The notes under the pieces: generated by a model
What the model was told of the DNA's origin: nothing
The model's database searches: none
The model's input: only the letters and a program-made list of their open reading frames with translations
Assembly (NCBI GenBank): GCA_031267005.1
Contig: JAIRZX010000370.1
Location: 1 to 24,490, forward strand
Source of the DNA: Deltaproteobacteria bacterium
Lineage (GTDB): Bacteria > Desulfobacterota > Desulfarculia > Adiutricales > Adiutricaceae
DNA: 24,490 bases
Direction: 5' to 3'
Made by a program: the position numbers and the translations under genes
Shown here: positions 1-8,482 of the stretch, in pieces
Layout: the number at the start of each line of letters is the position of its first letter
Position numbering within the stretch: position 1 is the stretch's first letter

Positions 1-141
1 GGGCAGTATGAACTCTTCCCGGCGCGTCTCCTCGCCCTCCACCGCCGGGTCGAAGTCTATCATCTCGTCCTGGACCCGGAGCGCCCCGTAGAGGGCGGGC
101 TTGAACCAGCCGTAGGGAAAGTAGTCGTGGTGGTTGGTCAT
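1..141 (-). CDS. Partial hypothetical protein, 5' end only
   Basis: The minus strand from 141 to the window edge reads without a stop as a normal-looking protein (MTNHHDYFPYGWFKPALYG, then an acidic stretch), 47 residues before the edge. I do not recognise the family. The start is uncertain. ATG at 141 has no clear ribosome binding site, and the frame stays open upstream. The upstream reading gives an Ala/Leu-rich hydrophobic stretch (about 222-160) that could be a signal peptide, with TTG at 204 as a possible start. No ATG or GTG occurs in that frame between 141 and about 600. The gene is transcribed away from everything else at this end. Confidence 0.55.
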   Translation of the reverse strand, partial: MTNHHDYFPYGWFKPALYGALRVQDEMIDFDPAVEGEETRREEFILP

Positions 142-580
142 GGCGGCGAGCGGCGCGGGGCCGAACGCCTGGGGGCCGAAGAGGGCGGCCGCGGCCGCCA
201 ATGCCGCCGCGGCCAGAAAGGCGGCGGGGGGGGGAACGGCGCGGAAGCGGGAAGCCGCCCGGACGGGAGCGGGCCCCGGGGAGCGCCGGGCGTCGGGACG
301 GGAAGCCGGCGAACCCGTTTTCGGGGACGGCGGAACTTCCCTGAGTTTCTGGACCGCGCGCGCCCCGCCGCTGGCGCGGCCGCCCCGGAAGGGAGGCCGG
401 GCGGCGCCGGGCCGTTCCCGCGCCGGGCCGCTCCCGCGCCCTGGGGCCTGGGCCGGGCCGGGAGGCCCCCCGGCCGCCGCGGCCCGCGAAAAGCCGTTTC
501 CGGGTTCGAGCGCGGGCGCGCGGCCGCCGTTACGGCCCGGGGTTCCCGTAGGGGAAAGATAATTTTTTTCCGCCAGGCCC
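142..580. other. GC-rich gap without a convincing gene
   Basis: All frames read as Arg/Gly/Pro/Ala-rich low complexity on both strands. The only part I would keep is the Ala/Leu-rich reading next to 141 (minus), which may belong to the partial gene. A short AT-rich patch at 557-570 lies just before the plus-strand promoter at 581. Confidence 0.5.
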
Positions 581-608
581 TTGACAAGGGGCTTTTCTGA
601 TCTATCAT
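581..608 (+). promoter_or_regulatory. Sigma70-type promoter for a candidate ncRNA
   Basis: TTGACA at 581-586, a 16-nt spacer, and TATCAT at 603-608. This is the best consensus promoter in the left part of the window. It stands in front of a region with no credible gene that ends in an intrinsic terminator at 984-1008. Confidence 0.65.
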
Positions 609-614
609 TTAACC

Positions 615-1008
615 AGTGGACGCTCGCGCCCTCCGGGGCAGGGCGGCCCACCGGCCAGGCCAAACCGTTCCCGCAAGCGTCTGCGGAGGCCCATTCGGCC
701 TCCAGGCCAGCTGTCCCCCTTCCGGGGGAGCCGCAAAGGCCTTTTGCGGCCTTTCTCCCGGCCGGCCGTCCTTCCGGTTCCGGCCCGCCGGCGGGCGCGG
801 GACCTTCCCCGTCCCTGCCTGCGGCAAAGGTCGGCGGAGGGGCCCCGCCATGGGGCTCGCGGAACTCCGGACGGGGCCTTGCCAGGTCCCGAAGGTACCC
901 GGCGGCTCTCTTTTCTGGCTCCGAGGCGTTGTTCGGCCTCACGGGTCCTCTCTTTCCGAAGGGGCTCGCCCTCCCTCTCTCATATCGGCAGGCCGATTTT
1001 TTTTCTTT
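615..1008 (+). ncRNA. Candidate structured non-coding RNA, unknown family
   Basis: Roughly 390 nt bounded by a promoter (581-608) and a terminator (984-1008). It contains a dense series of perfect stems: 628-632/640-644, 685-691/697-703, 714-719/724-729 and 730-737/743-750. Long-range pairs are 799-805/884-890 (7 bp) and 807-814/869-876 (8 bp), enclosing 842-846/852-856. A further stem is 923-927/936-940. The long-range helices would form a multibranch domain. The open frames across it are low complexity and lack ribosome binding sites. I see neither the conserved RNase P RNA core nor tmRNA ends. High GC makes chance stems common, but the combination of promoter, nested helices and terminator is hard to explain otherwise. 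Confidence 0.5.
984..1008 (+). terminator. Intrinsic terminator of the 615-1008 RNA
   Basis: Stem ATCGG (984-988) and CCGAT (993-997) with a 4-nt loop, running into a T tract (997-1004, then C and three more T). Plus-strand orientation. Confidence 0.7.
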
Positions 1009-1035
1009 AGAGGCAACCATTCCGCTGCCCAGCGG

Positions 1036-1085
1036 CCGGTGACGGCCCCTCTCCTTAAATCCGGTGACGGCCCATCTCCTTAATA
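1036..1085. repeat. Two tandem 25-nt direct repeats
   Basis: Units 1036-1060 and 1061-1085 share CCGGTGACGGCCC and TCTCCTTAA and differ at about three positions. They sit directly upstream of structured element A. Function unknown. Confidence 0.7.
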
Positions 1086-1092
1086 TAGCTAA

Positions 1093-1380
1093 AACTGGGC
1101 TCCAAGCGTCCTGGACGCCGCCCCCCGACTCGCTGTGTCTAGCTTGTTTCCGACTAGGGCAACGGAAACACGCGCCGCCGGGCCGTCCGATCCCCGCGTT
1201 CCCGCCTTTTCGCCAAGGCGGCCCCCCCCCGCCCGCACGCGATTCGAAACTGGCGACCCGCCGGGGGCGGGGAGTCTTCTTGGGACACTGAGGCAGTCCG
1301 AAAGCCGCCTCGGCCGAAAAATGGGAGCGGTGCAGCCTGGGCCGATAGCCCGCCGCTTTCTCGCCTCCCAAGGGAGGCGA
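1093..1380 (+). ncRNA. Structured element A upstream of dnaG
   Basis: First copy of an element that recurs at 5443-5796 upstream of rpoD. In order: hairpin 1106-1110/1114-1118; hairpin 1202-1208/1215-1221; a 30-nt core (1283-1312) identical in both copies, containing the stem GAGGC/GCCTC (1290-1294/1307-1311) with a 12-nt loop that includes CCGAAAG; a two-part stem AGCGG/CCGCT (1326-1330/1353-1357) enclosing GGGC/GCCC (1339-1342/1348-1351); and a terminal hairpin TCGCCTCCC/GGGAGGCGA (1361-1369/1372-1380). Stems are kept while loops and the segment between the second hairpin and the core vary. It ends about 345 nt before the dnaG start. It could be a cis-regulatory leader, a small RNA or a non-coding mobile repeat; it resembles no riboswitch I know. 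Confidence 0.6.
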
Positions 1381-1395
1381 TTTGAACAGCGGGTC

Positions 1396-1423
1396 TTGCA
1401 TTTCGCCGCTTTTGTCATAATAT
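1396..1423 (+). promoter_or_regulatory. Candidate promoter for dnaG
   Basis: TTGCAT at 1396-1401, a 16-nt spacer, and TAATAT at 1418-1423, in one of the few AT-rich patches of this region. It lies just after element A. If used, the dnaG transcript has a leader of about 295 nt that excludes the element. Confidence 0.4.
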
Positions 1424-1724
1424 TGTCTTTGACGCCGTCCAGGGCAGTCCCCGGGCCGGGCGTCCGGGCGAGAGACCGGAGGCCAGCGTCCGGCAAAACC
1501 GCCCCCCTCTCCGCCTTATGGCCCCTCCCGGGCCGAACGCCTTCCAAGCGGGCGCCCCGTCCTCGGCAGCCCGCCCCCTTCCCGCCGCGCGCCAGATTGC
1601 CTCACGGCCCGCCTTCCATCCAGACCCGGACGGAGGGGTACCTTCACCCCCCCGCCCGCCTTTTCCGCCCCGGAGACGCGGGGCAGCCCCGGGCGCTCGC
1701 GTCCGGGACCACGGGCCGAGCCGC

Positions 1725-3626
1725 TTGCCTTTCTTTTCCGAACAGACCATAGACAGGGTGAGGTCAGCCGCCGACATCCTGGAGATTGCCGGGCAGTACA
1801 CTGATCTGCGCCGCGTCGGCCCGGACAGCTACGTCGGGCTGTGCCCTTTCCACGCCGAGAAGACACCTTCCTTTTCGGTCAGCCCCGAGAAGGGCTTCTT
1901 TTACTGTTTCGGCTGCCAGGCCGGCGGGGACGCCATCCGCTTCCTGCAGCTGAAGCATTCCATGAGCTTCCCCGAGGCCGTCCGCGAGCTGGCCAGGACC
2001 AGCGGGGTGGACCTCCCCGAGGACGAGGGCCAGCCCGACGGCGCCTCACTCACCCGGGAGCGCAGGCAGCAGCTCTACGGCGTCATGGAAAGGGCCTCGG
2101 AACTCTTCTCGGATCAGCTCTGGGGCGGCGGCGTCGGCGTCCGCAACTACCTCCGCGCCCGCGGCGTGGGCGACGCGGTCATCCGCTCCTTCCGCCTCGG
2201 TTACAGCCCGCCCGGCTGGCAGTGGCTATCCAGGGAGCTCCTGAAGGAGGGCTGGCAGGAGGATCTGATCGTGGAGGCCGGGCTCGCCAAGCCCAGGAGC
2301 CTCGGCGGCGTGAACGACGTCTTCCACGGCCGGCTTACGGTGCCGATCCTCGAGCGCGACGGGCGCACGGCGGCCTTCGCTGGCAGGCTCATGGACGCCC
2401 ACGCCCCGTCCGGTGGCAAGGGCCCGGAGGACAGAGGCGCCGGGCAGGGCGGCCAGGCCTTCGAGGCTCCCAAGTACATAAACTCCCCTACCACCCCGAT
2501 CTACACGAAGGGGCGGCTCCTGTACGGCATGCCCCAGGCCGAGCCCTTCCTGGAGGCCGCCGGCTGCGTCTTCATAGTGGAAGGCTATTTCGACCTCATA
2601 GCCCTCCACGCCGCCGGGATCCGGTATTCGGCGGCCGCCATGGGCACCGCCCTCACGCAGACCCAGGTGAACATGCTCCGGAACAGGGACCTGGAAGTTT
2701 TCCTGCTGTTCGACGGGGACGCGGCGGGCCGGGACGCCGCGGTGAAGGCCCTGCCCAAGCTCTTGAACGCCGGTTTGAACGGGCGGGCCGTCATTCTTCC
2801 CGCCGACCACGACCCCGACACTTTCCTTAGGAAGAACGGCCCCGACTCCCTGATGCGCCTTGCCGAGAAGTCGCCCACCGCAACGGAATACGCCTGCATG
2901 AGGCTTTTGGCCGTCCACGACGATTCCATCGCCGGCCGCTCCAAGGCGGCCGAGGAAGCGAGGGCCTACCTGTCCGAGGTGATCGAGCCGTTCAACGCCG
3001 ATCTCCTCCGCGGCCTTTTGGCCTCAGGCCTGGGCGTCCGCCCGGAGAGCCTGCTCGCCAAGCCTAAGTCCTTCGCGCCCGGAGCCGGCGAAGCCCATCC
3101 CGGCCCCGCCGGCGGCGGCCAAGGCGGGAGCCCCGGCCGCGCCGGATTCGGCCACGCCTGGGACGACACTGAGGGCATGGGAGAATTGGAGCACCGGTCG
3201 GCCAGGCTCCTGGACATCGCCCTCTCCACCCCCCCCGCCGTGCCCCTCCTGGAACGCCTCAGGGGACGCTGGCCCCAGGAACAGGCCGGGGCCCTGGCCG
3301 ACGAGCTCCTCGCCCAGTACCGCGAGTCAGGGACTGTCCTGTTCCCAAAGCTTTCCTCGCGGTTCAGGGAGGGCCCATTGGGCGAGCTCGTATCGCGGGC
3401 CGCGACCCGCCCCCTCCACGGCGATCCTTCCACTGCCCTTTCCGAAGCCGAACAGTACTTGAACGACCTGTTGGCCGTATCCGCCATGCGGCGCTTGGAC
3501 GAACTGAAGGAGCACTTTAAACAGGCCCTCGCGGACGGGGACGGGGAAAGGCTAGACGCCGTCCGCGCCGAGCAGAAGGCCATCCGGGCCGAGTTGAACG
3601 ACCGCGGCAGGAACGCCGCATCCTAA
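1725..3626 (+). CDS. dnaG: DNA primase DnaG
   Basis: DnaG makes the RNA primers for leading- and lagging-strand replication together with the replicative helicase. The N-terminal CHC2 zinc finger is complete (C40, H43, C61, C64 counted from the chosen start; CPFH and FYCFGC). The catalytic core follows, with the TOPRIM acidic residues: Glu in FIVEGYFD (about 286) and the Asp pair in LLFDGDAAGRD (330/332). The C-terminal third is variable, as usual for the helicase-binding region. I start at TTG 1725 because family members begin about 10 residues before the helix of the zinc domain. The frame is open back to ATG 1518, but those 69 residues are Pro/Arg-rich low complexity. The result is 633 residues, slightly long for DnaG. 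No rpsU precedes it, and rpoD follows only after 2.4 kb, so the classical macromolecular synthesis operon is broken up here. Confidence 0.95.
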   Translation: MPFFSEQTIDRVRSAADILEIAGQYTDLRRVGPDSYVGLCPFHAEKTPSFSVSPEKGFFYCFGCQAGGDAIRFLQLKHSMSFPEAVRELARTSGVDLPEDEGQPDGASLTRERRQQLYGVMERASELFSDQLWGGGVGVRNYLRARGVGDAVIRSFRLGYSPPGWQWLSRELLKEGWQEDLIVEAGLAKPRSLGGVNDVFHGRLTVPILERDGRTAAFAGRLMDAHAPSGGKGPEDRGAGQGGQAFEAPKYINSPTTPIYTKGRLLYGMPQAEPFLEAAGCVFIVEGYFDLIALHAAGIRYSAAAMGTALTQTQVNMLRNRDLEVFLLFDGDAAGRDAAVKALPKLLNAGLNGRAVILPADHDPDTFLRKNGPDSLMRLAEKSPTATEYACMRLLAVHDDSIAGRSKAAEEARAYLSEVIEPFNADLLRGLLASGLGVRPESLLAKPKSFAPGAGEAHPGPAGGGQGGSPGRAGFGHAWDDTEGMGELEHRSARLLDIALSTPPAVPLLERLRGRWPQEQAGALADELLAQYRESGTVLFPKLSSRFREGPLGELVSRAATRPLHGDPSTALSEAEQYLNDLLAVSAMRRLDELKEHFKQALADGDGERLDAVRAEQKAIRAELNDRGRNAAS

Positions 3627-5029
3627 CGGGCCCGCCACCCGGCCGGGCGCCGGGCGGCCCCGCAGGAACCTTTTTCGAGCCGGCCCGCTGACCCCGGCGG
3701 CCGCCGACCCCGACCCGCGCGGCGGCTTCCGCGGCGCCGCCAATCCCCCGCCTCCGGCCGCCAAGGCCCCCCCGAAGCCCCGCAGCAGTCCGGGCTTCCC
3801 CCCGCGTATTTCTTCCCGGCCCGCTCCGGCCCCCTTTTCCAGGGCCCCCTTATCCCGGACCGTCTTCCCGGCCCCCTTTTCTCACGGCCCCCCCCGCGGG
3901 CCAGGCCGGCGCCCTGCGGCCCGGCTCCCCCGTCTCCTTTTTCCTTCCGGACCGCATCCCCCGGGCATCCGGGTTTCATAAAGCACCCGGACGACGCCCG
4001 GCGGCTCCCGGTTTTCCCCTTCCCGCGATTCGCTTCGCGGCCGGCCCCGCCGGGGCCGTCCCGCCGATTCGCCTTCCCGTCTGACGGCTCCAGTTTTCCT
4101 GGTTTCCCTTGAGCGCCCACTCCGTGACTTTACGCCCGGCCGCAAGGCCGGTGCCCCGCCCGGAACTGGCCGCGGACGGCTTTCCCGCCGACGCCGGCCT
4201 CCGGGGGATCGGGTTTCCCGCGCTCTTTCCCTCGCCTCCGGCACATGCCGGTCCCGGCCCGGCGGCGGCTTGCGGCCGCAAACCGCTTTTCCGCCGCTCG
4301 CGGGACCGCCGCCCGGCCCCCCGTTGCGCCCTCCGCGCGCCGCAGCCCTAGACTCCGGGCCCCCGGCGCCGATAAGACAGTAGCGGCCCCCGGGCCGCGA
4401 GTCCCCCGTTGCGCCCGGACCCCCCGGACCCCTTGGCCTTTGCGAATTTCACCCTCCCTCCCGAACGGCCCCGGCCTTCGGGCGGGCGCCCCCGCCGGGA
4501 GCCCCGAGCCACCGGCGCCCAAGCCCGGAAGCCCCTTGAGGCTCCGGGGCCATGACCTACCGGAGGCTCCGGCCTCCGGCTTTCCGCACTCCCGGAAGCG
4601 ATTCCGGGGACCGCACTCGCCCGGAGCTCACTCCTCCGGCACCGAAACGGCGCGGGGCACCAAGGCCCCGGCCAACCGCGCGGCCTGGGGGACCCCCACC
4701 CCCCCCGGCGGCCAGCCCGTCCCGGGGTCCCTAAGCCCCTGGCCGGCCTTTCCCGGAGATCCGTCCGGATACATAACCCGCGGCCCGCCCCTGAAGCGCC
4801 GTCCGCGGACCCTGACCGCAAGGAGTTCCCCGCGATCCCCCCGATCGCGCGGGCCTCCCCCCCTCCCCGCACGCCCGAGCGGGCCTCCAGGACGTCCCGG
4901 CTTCCCGGACAGCCCGGAAGAGCCGATCCCTAAGGAAACTCCCCTGACGGATCCAGGCGCTTCCGGCCTCCCCGACAGCCCGGCCGGCCCCGGCCCCCCC
5001 TCAAAGGCATTTTGCGCCCTGCGTCCAGC
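3627..5029. other. Long C-rich intergenic gap after dnaG
   Basis: About 1.4 kb with strong C excess on the plus strand. All frames translate to Pro/Arg/Ala/Gly-rich low complexity without ribosome binding sites or recognisable domains, so I call no gene. A stem CCCGGC/GCCGGG (3638-3643/3649-3654), followed by T5 at 3671-3675, may help end the dnaG transcript, but the spacing is poor. No tRNA, rRNA or transposase remnant was seen. Confidence 0.6.
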
Positions 5030-5168
5030 AGTCCGTTTCCGACCCCAGGCCGTTTCCGACCCCAGTCCGTTTCCGACCCCCAGTCCGTTTCCGACCCCAG
5101 TCCGTTTCCGACCCCAGGCCGTTTCCGACCCCCAGTCCGTTTCCGACCCCAGTCCGTTTCCGACCCCC
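5030..5168. repeat. Tandem array of eight 17/18-nt units
   Basis: Eight near-perfect units with consensus AGTCCGTTTCCGACCCC start at 5030, 5047, 5064, 5082, 5099, 5116, 5134 and 5151. Units 2 and 6 carry GG in place of GT, and units 3, 6 and 8 have one extra C. The mix of 17 and 18 nt shifts any reading frame, so the array is not a coding repeat. It lies 275 nt before element B in the dnaG-rpoD gap. The units are direct repeats without spacers, so this is not a CRISPR array; a minisatellite or a protein-binding array is possible. Confidence 0.85.
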
Positions 5169-5442
5169 TGGGCTTTTCCGCCCGCCAGTTCCGGGCCCCC
5201 CGGCCCGGCCCAATCCCAGTTCCCTCCTGCCCCGGCCGCCCGCGGCCCTTCCCGGCCTTCCGCCCCTCCTCCGGAGCCGCCGCACGGCGGCCGACCGGCC
5301 AAAGGGCCTCCCGCCGGGCTTTAATCTCCATCGCCCAACGCTCCCGTTAGCCCCCTTCAGGGAGGCGGACCGGGCGCCCGCCTTTCAGGTTCCGACAAGC
5401 ATCCCGCTCCCCGCGGCCCGGGACGGCCCCTTCTCCATGCCG

Positions 5443-5796
5443 GAAACTGGGCTTCCGGCGTCCGGGACGCCGAACCCCAACTCGCCGTCTTTCAGGTTGT
5501 TCCAAGCCATGGCAGCGGAAACTCACGGCTCCGGGCCGTGCAATCCCCGAGTTCCCGCCTTTTTCCAAGGCGGGGCCCGCCCGGCCGAACGCGCCTTCCC
5601 CGAAGGCCCCTTCCGCCTTGCGGCCGCCGGAGGACCTCCTCCCGACCGCGCCCGGTTCAGAGCAGGCGCCCCGCCGAGGGCTGGGTCGCCTCCTCCGGAC
5701 ACTGAGGCAGTCCGAAAGCCGCCTCGTTCGATAAACAGGAGCGGTGTACCCAGGGCCGAAAAGCCCGCCGCTTTCACACCTCCCCGAGGGAGGTGA
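5443..5796 (+). ncRNA. Structured element B upstream of rpoD
   Basis: Second copy of the element at 1093-1380. Matching parts: opening segment with AAACTGGGCT (5445-5454); hairpin 5457-5461/5467-5471; hairpin 5554-5561/5567-5574; the identical 30-nt core at 5697-5726; stem 5740-5744/5768-5772 enclosing GGGC/GCCC (5753-5756/5763-5766); terminal hairpin CACCTCCC/GGGAGGTG (5777-5784/5788-5795). In the terminal hairpin a G-C pair of copy A is an A-T pair here, which is compensatory. The variable middle is about 65 nt longer than in A. It ends about 250 nt before the rpoD start, on the same strand. No consensus promoter is visible between the element and rpoD, so it may be part of the rpoD leader. 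Confidence 0.6.
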
Positions 5797-6047
5797 ACGG
5801 ATCCCCAGGTTCCTTTCGACTGCGCCCGCCTTCCTGACGGGCGCTGGCCCTCCCGCCTCCCGACCGGCCCGCCCGGAGCCGGACAGGCGGAAGGGCCCTT
5901 TCCACGGCCTTCCGCGGCCTTCCGGGCCGCCCTCCGGCTCTGACCCGGAGGGGCCGGCCCCGGGCCGGCCCGGCGAGCCCCGTCCCACGGGCTCGGCGGG
6001 CGCCTTCACGCACAATAGAGCGCCCCCTTGAAGTTTTCGGGGGCCAC

Positions 6048-7823
6048 ATGGGAGGTAAAGTGACCAGGAATTCTTTCATCAAGGGCTCGGTCCCCGCGAG
6101 CGGCGTCAAGGGCGTGTACGATTTCGAGGATCTGGACGAGACCATTGCCTCCAGCCTGTCGGAGCCGGACAGGCTTGAGGAGGTCATCTCCATTTACGAC
6201 GACATCGACATGCAGGCCCTCGAGGATCCCGACCTCATCGAGGCCGACAAGGGCTTCCAGGGGCCCAAGCCCGGCGAGCGGGACGCCGACCGTCTGCGCG
6301 ACCAGGTCCACGCCCACTCGAAGGTCACCGACCCGGTGAAGATGTACCTCAAGGAGATGGGCCACGCGAGCCTCCTCACCAAGGACGACGAGGTGGAGCT
6401 GGCGAAGGCCATCGAGAAGGGGGAGAAGGACATCATAAAGGAGATCATGAAGACCTCCGTGGCCCTGGACGCCATCCGCGAGATCCTGAACGGCCTCCAG
6501 GCCGGGGAGATCCGCCTCCGCGACATCGTCAAGGACGCACCAGACGACGAGGAGGGGGCCGCCACCGACCAGGGCGCCCGCAGCGAGAACGTCATGAAGA
6601 CGATAGCCAAAATCCTCGCCCGGGCCCGCAAGCACGCCGACTACATGAAGAGCGTCGAGCGGGAGGACGGCAAGACCCCGGACGCCAAGCGCCAGCGCCA
6701 GATAAACAAGACCAAGGGCGGCCACATGGACGCCATCGAGAAGGACTTCGTGTCGCTCCGCCTCGAGAAGCGCCACTTCGACTTGATGGTGGTGCGCCTC
6801 CGCGAGTGGGAGAAGGAATACACCAGGCACCGCGAGGTGGTGGCCTCCCTGGAGGCCTCGGCCAAGAGCTCCGTGGCCGAGCTCTGCGAGCTCTTCCCCG
6901 ACGGGGCCCCCGAGCTCTCCCGCCAGATCAGGTCCAAGCGCTCCAAGCTCGCGAAGGCCGTGCCGGAGCTGGAGCGCCGCCTCTCCGAGGCCCGGGAGTC
7001 CCAGTGCCGCATGAACGGCCTCACCGCCGAGTGGAACATGAGCTACGACTCGCTCTCCCGCATCATCCAGGAGGTGTCCAGGGCCGAGCGGAGCGCCGCG
7101 GGGGCCAAGACCAGGCTCATCGAGGCGAACCTGCGCCTGGTGGTCTCTATCGCGAAGAAGTACACCAACCGGGGGCTCCAGTTCCTGGACCTCATCCAGG
7201 AAGGCAACATCGGGCTCATGCGGGCCGTCGACAAGTTCGACCACAACCGCGGCTTCAAGTTCTCCACCTACGCCACCTGGTGGATCCGCCAGGCAATCAC
7301 CCGGGCCATCGCCGACCAGGCGCGGACCATCCGCATCCCGGTCCACATGATCGAGACCATCAACAAGCTCGTGCGCGTCTCCCGCTCCCTCGTCCAGACC
7401 CTGGGACGCGAGGCCACCCCGGAGGAGATAGCCAAGGCCATGGACCTCCCCGTCGAGAAGGTCCGCAAGGTCATGAAGATCGCCAAGGAGCCCATCAGCC
7501 TGGAGACCCCCATCGGCGACGACGGGGACTCCTACCTGGGGGACTTCGTGGAGGACCAGAACAACGTCTCCGCCTCCGAGGCCGTCATCAAGCTGAACCT
7601 GACCGAGCAGGCCCAGAAGGTGCTCTCGACCCTGACCGCCCGCGAGGCCAAGGTCCTGTGCATGCGCTTCGGCATCGGGGAGAAGACCGACCACACCCTG
7701 GAGGAGGTCGGCCAGGAGTTCTCCGTCACCCGCGAGCGCATCCGCCAGATCGAGAGCAAGGCCATCAGGAAGCTCAAGCACCCCTCCAGGAGCAGGCACC
7801 TGAAGCCCTTCTACGACAACTGA
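6048..7823 (+). CDS. rpoD: RNA polymerase primary sigma factor (sigma70)
   Basis: Housekeeping sigma that directs RNA polymerase to -10/-35 promoters. All regions are present: a region 1.1-like start (residues about 20-65), region 1.2 (DPVKMYLKEMG, from 94), a non-conserved linker to about 330, region 2 with NLRLVVSIAKKY and the -10 melting/recognition segment TYATWWIRQAI (from 407), region 3, and region 4.2 with the helix-turn-helix VTRERIRQIESKA (from 560). It has 591 residues, normal for the long Proteobacteria-type sigma70. ATG 6048 is the only start in frame, as no ATG/GTG/TTG lies just upstream; the ribosome site is weak (GGGGG). Structured element B ends about 250 nt upstream. An intrinsic terminator-like hairpin follows at 7991-8027. 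Confidence 0.97.
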   Translation: MGGKVTRNSFIKGSVPASGVKGVYDFEDLDETIASSLSEPDRLEEVISIYDDIDMQALEDPDLIEADKGFQGPKPGERDADRLRDQVHAHSKVTDPVKMYLKEMGHASLLTKDDEVELAKAIEKGEKDIIKEIMKTSVALDAIREILNGLQAGEIRLRDIVKDAPDDEEGAATDQGARSENVMKTIAKILARARKHADYMKSVEREDGKTPDAKRQRQINKTKGGHMDAIEKDFVSLRLEKRHFDLMVVRLREWEKEYTRHREVVASLEASAKSSVAELCELFPDGAPELSRQIRSKRSKLAKAVPELERRLSEARESQCRMNGLTAEWNMSYDSLSRIIQEVSRAERSAAGAKTRLIEANLRLVVSIAKKYTNRGLQFLDLIQEGNIGLMRAVDKFDHNRGFKFSTYATWWIRQAITRAIADQARTIRIPVHMIETINKLVRVSRSLVQTLGREATPEEIAKAMDLPVEKVRKVMKIAKEPISLETPIGDDGDSYLGDFVEDQNNVSASEAVIKLNLTEQAQKVLSTLTAREAKVLCMRFGIGEKTDHTLEEVGQEFSVTRERIRQIESKAIRKLKHPSRSRHLKPFYDN

Positions 7824-7990
7824 TCCCCTGTGGCGGCCCTCCCCGGGCCCCGCCGCCGCTTAAGGGCCTCCCCCCCCAGCGGCGGCGGCGCTTCAGGACG
7901 GCCGCCCAGCCGCCTTTCCGCCTCGGCCGCTGCGGTCCGTTACGGTCCGCGCGAGGCCGCGTCCTCACCGTCCGCCGTCAACCGGCCCCT

Positions 7991-8030
7991 CCGAAAGGGC
8001 GCGCCTCAGACCGGCGCGCCCTTTCGGCGT
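7991..8030 (+). terminator. Strong hairpin downstream of rpoD
   Basis: A perfect 15-bp stem, 7991-8005 paired with 8013-8027, and a 7-nt loop. Only a weak CGTTT tract follows. It lies 168 nt after the rpoD stop and probably ends the rpoD transcript, by itself or by stopping 3' exonucleases. Confidence 0.55.
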
Positions 8031-8078
8031 TTGGGGCCGCTGGCGCCCCCCGTCAGCCGAAGCCCTCCGGGCCCGGCC

Positions 8079-8133
8079 TTTTCCCGCTCCCGGGCGTGTT
8101 TTGCCCTCGGGCAGGTTTTCCCGCTCCCGGGCG
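8079..8133. repeat. Pair of 18-nt direct repeats
   Basis: TTTTCCCGCTCCCGGGCG occurs at 8079-8096 and 8116-8133. The rest of the rpoD-rpsA gap up to 8240 is featureless and GC-rich. Confidence 0.6.
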
Positions 8134-8246
8134 GGCTTTCCCTTTCCCCCGCACGCGGACCCGCCGGATTTTCCGCGCCGCCGGGGCGGGATTTCGGCAA
8201 GCGTCGGCGGTCAGGGCCGTGACGGCCGGCCGGCACGGCTGACTTC

Positions 8247-8280
8247 TTGTTGATTTATAATCTAATATATCTCTAATATA
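8247..8280 (+). promoter_or_regulatory. AT-rich promoter island of rpsA
   Basis: A conspicuous AT island in GC-rich surroundings. One possible pairing is TTGATT (8250-8255), an 18-nt spacer and TAATAT (8274-8279); a perfect TATAAT also lies at 8256-8261. Transcripts would carry a leader of about 200 nt before the rpsA start, fitting the usual autoregulation of S1, though no specific fold is argued here. Confidence 0.5.
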
Positions 8281-8482
8281 ACTTATTTTGCGGGACGCGG
8301 GATAGCGGGAGCGAAAAAAATGCCGCCTTTCGTCCGAAATTCGTTGGAAAACATGCCGCCCGATGTGCTATGCTTCCAAAGATATTCTGCCGCGCGAGAA
8401 ATGGGGCCGGCAGGCCCCGGCGCGCGGCCGGGTATCCCCGGGAGGGCCTGAGCCCTCGCGGTATATCAAGCTTGGGGACAAC

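Noticed and set aside
1283..1312. Hammerhead-like CTGA...GAAA order in the conserved core
   Set aside because: The core lacks the required CTGANGA sequence and a proper stem II, so it is not a hammerhead ribozyme.
1089..1547. Minus-strand frame sharing RRLSDCLSV with a minus-strand frame at 5347-6015
   Set aside because: The protein similarity only mirrors the nucleotide conservation of elements A and B. Stem pairing and compensatory change fit RNA better than a protein.
5030..5168. CRISPR-like appearance of the tandem array
   Set aside because: Units abut without spacers and are only 17/18 nt; no cas genes in the window.
4245..5324. 359-residue open frame between dnaG and rpoD
   Set aside because: Pro/Arg/Ala low complexity, runs through the 17/18-nt array, no ribosome site; it is open only because GC-rich sequence has few stops.
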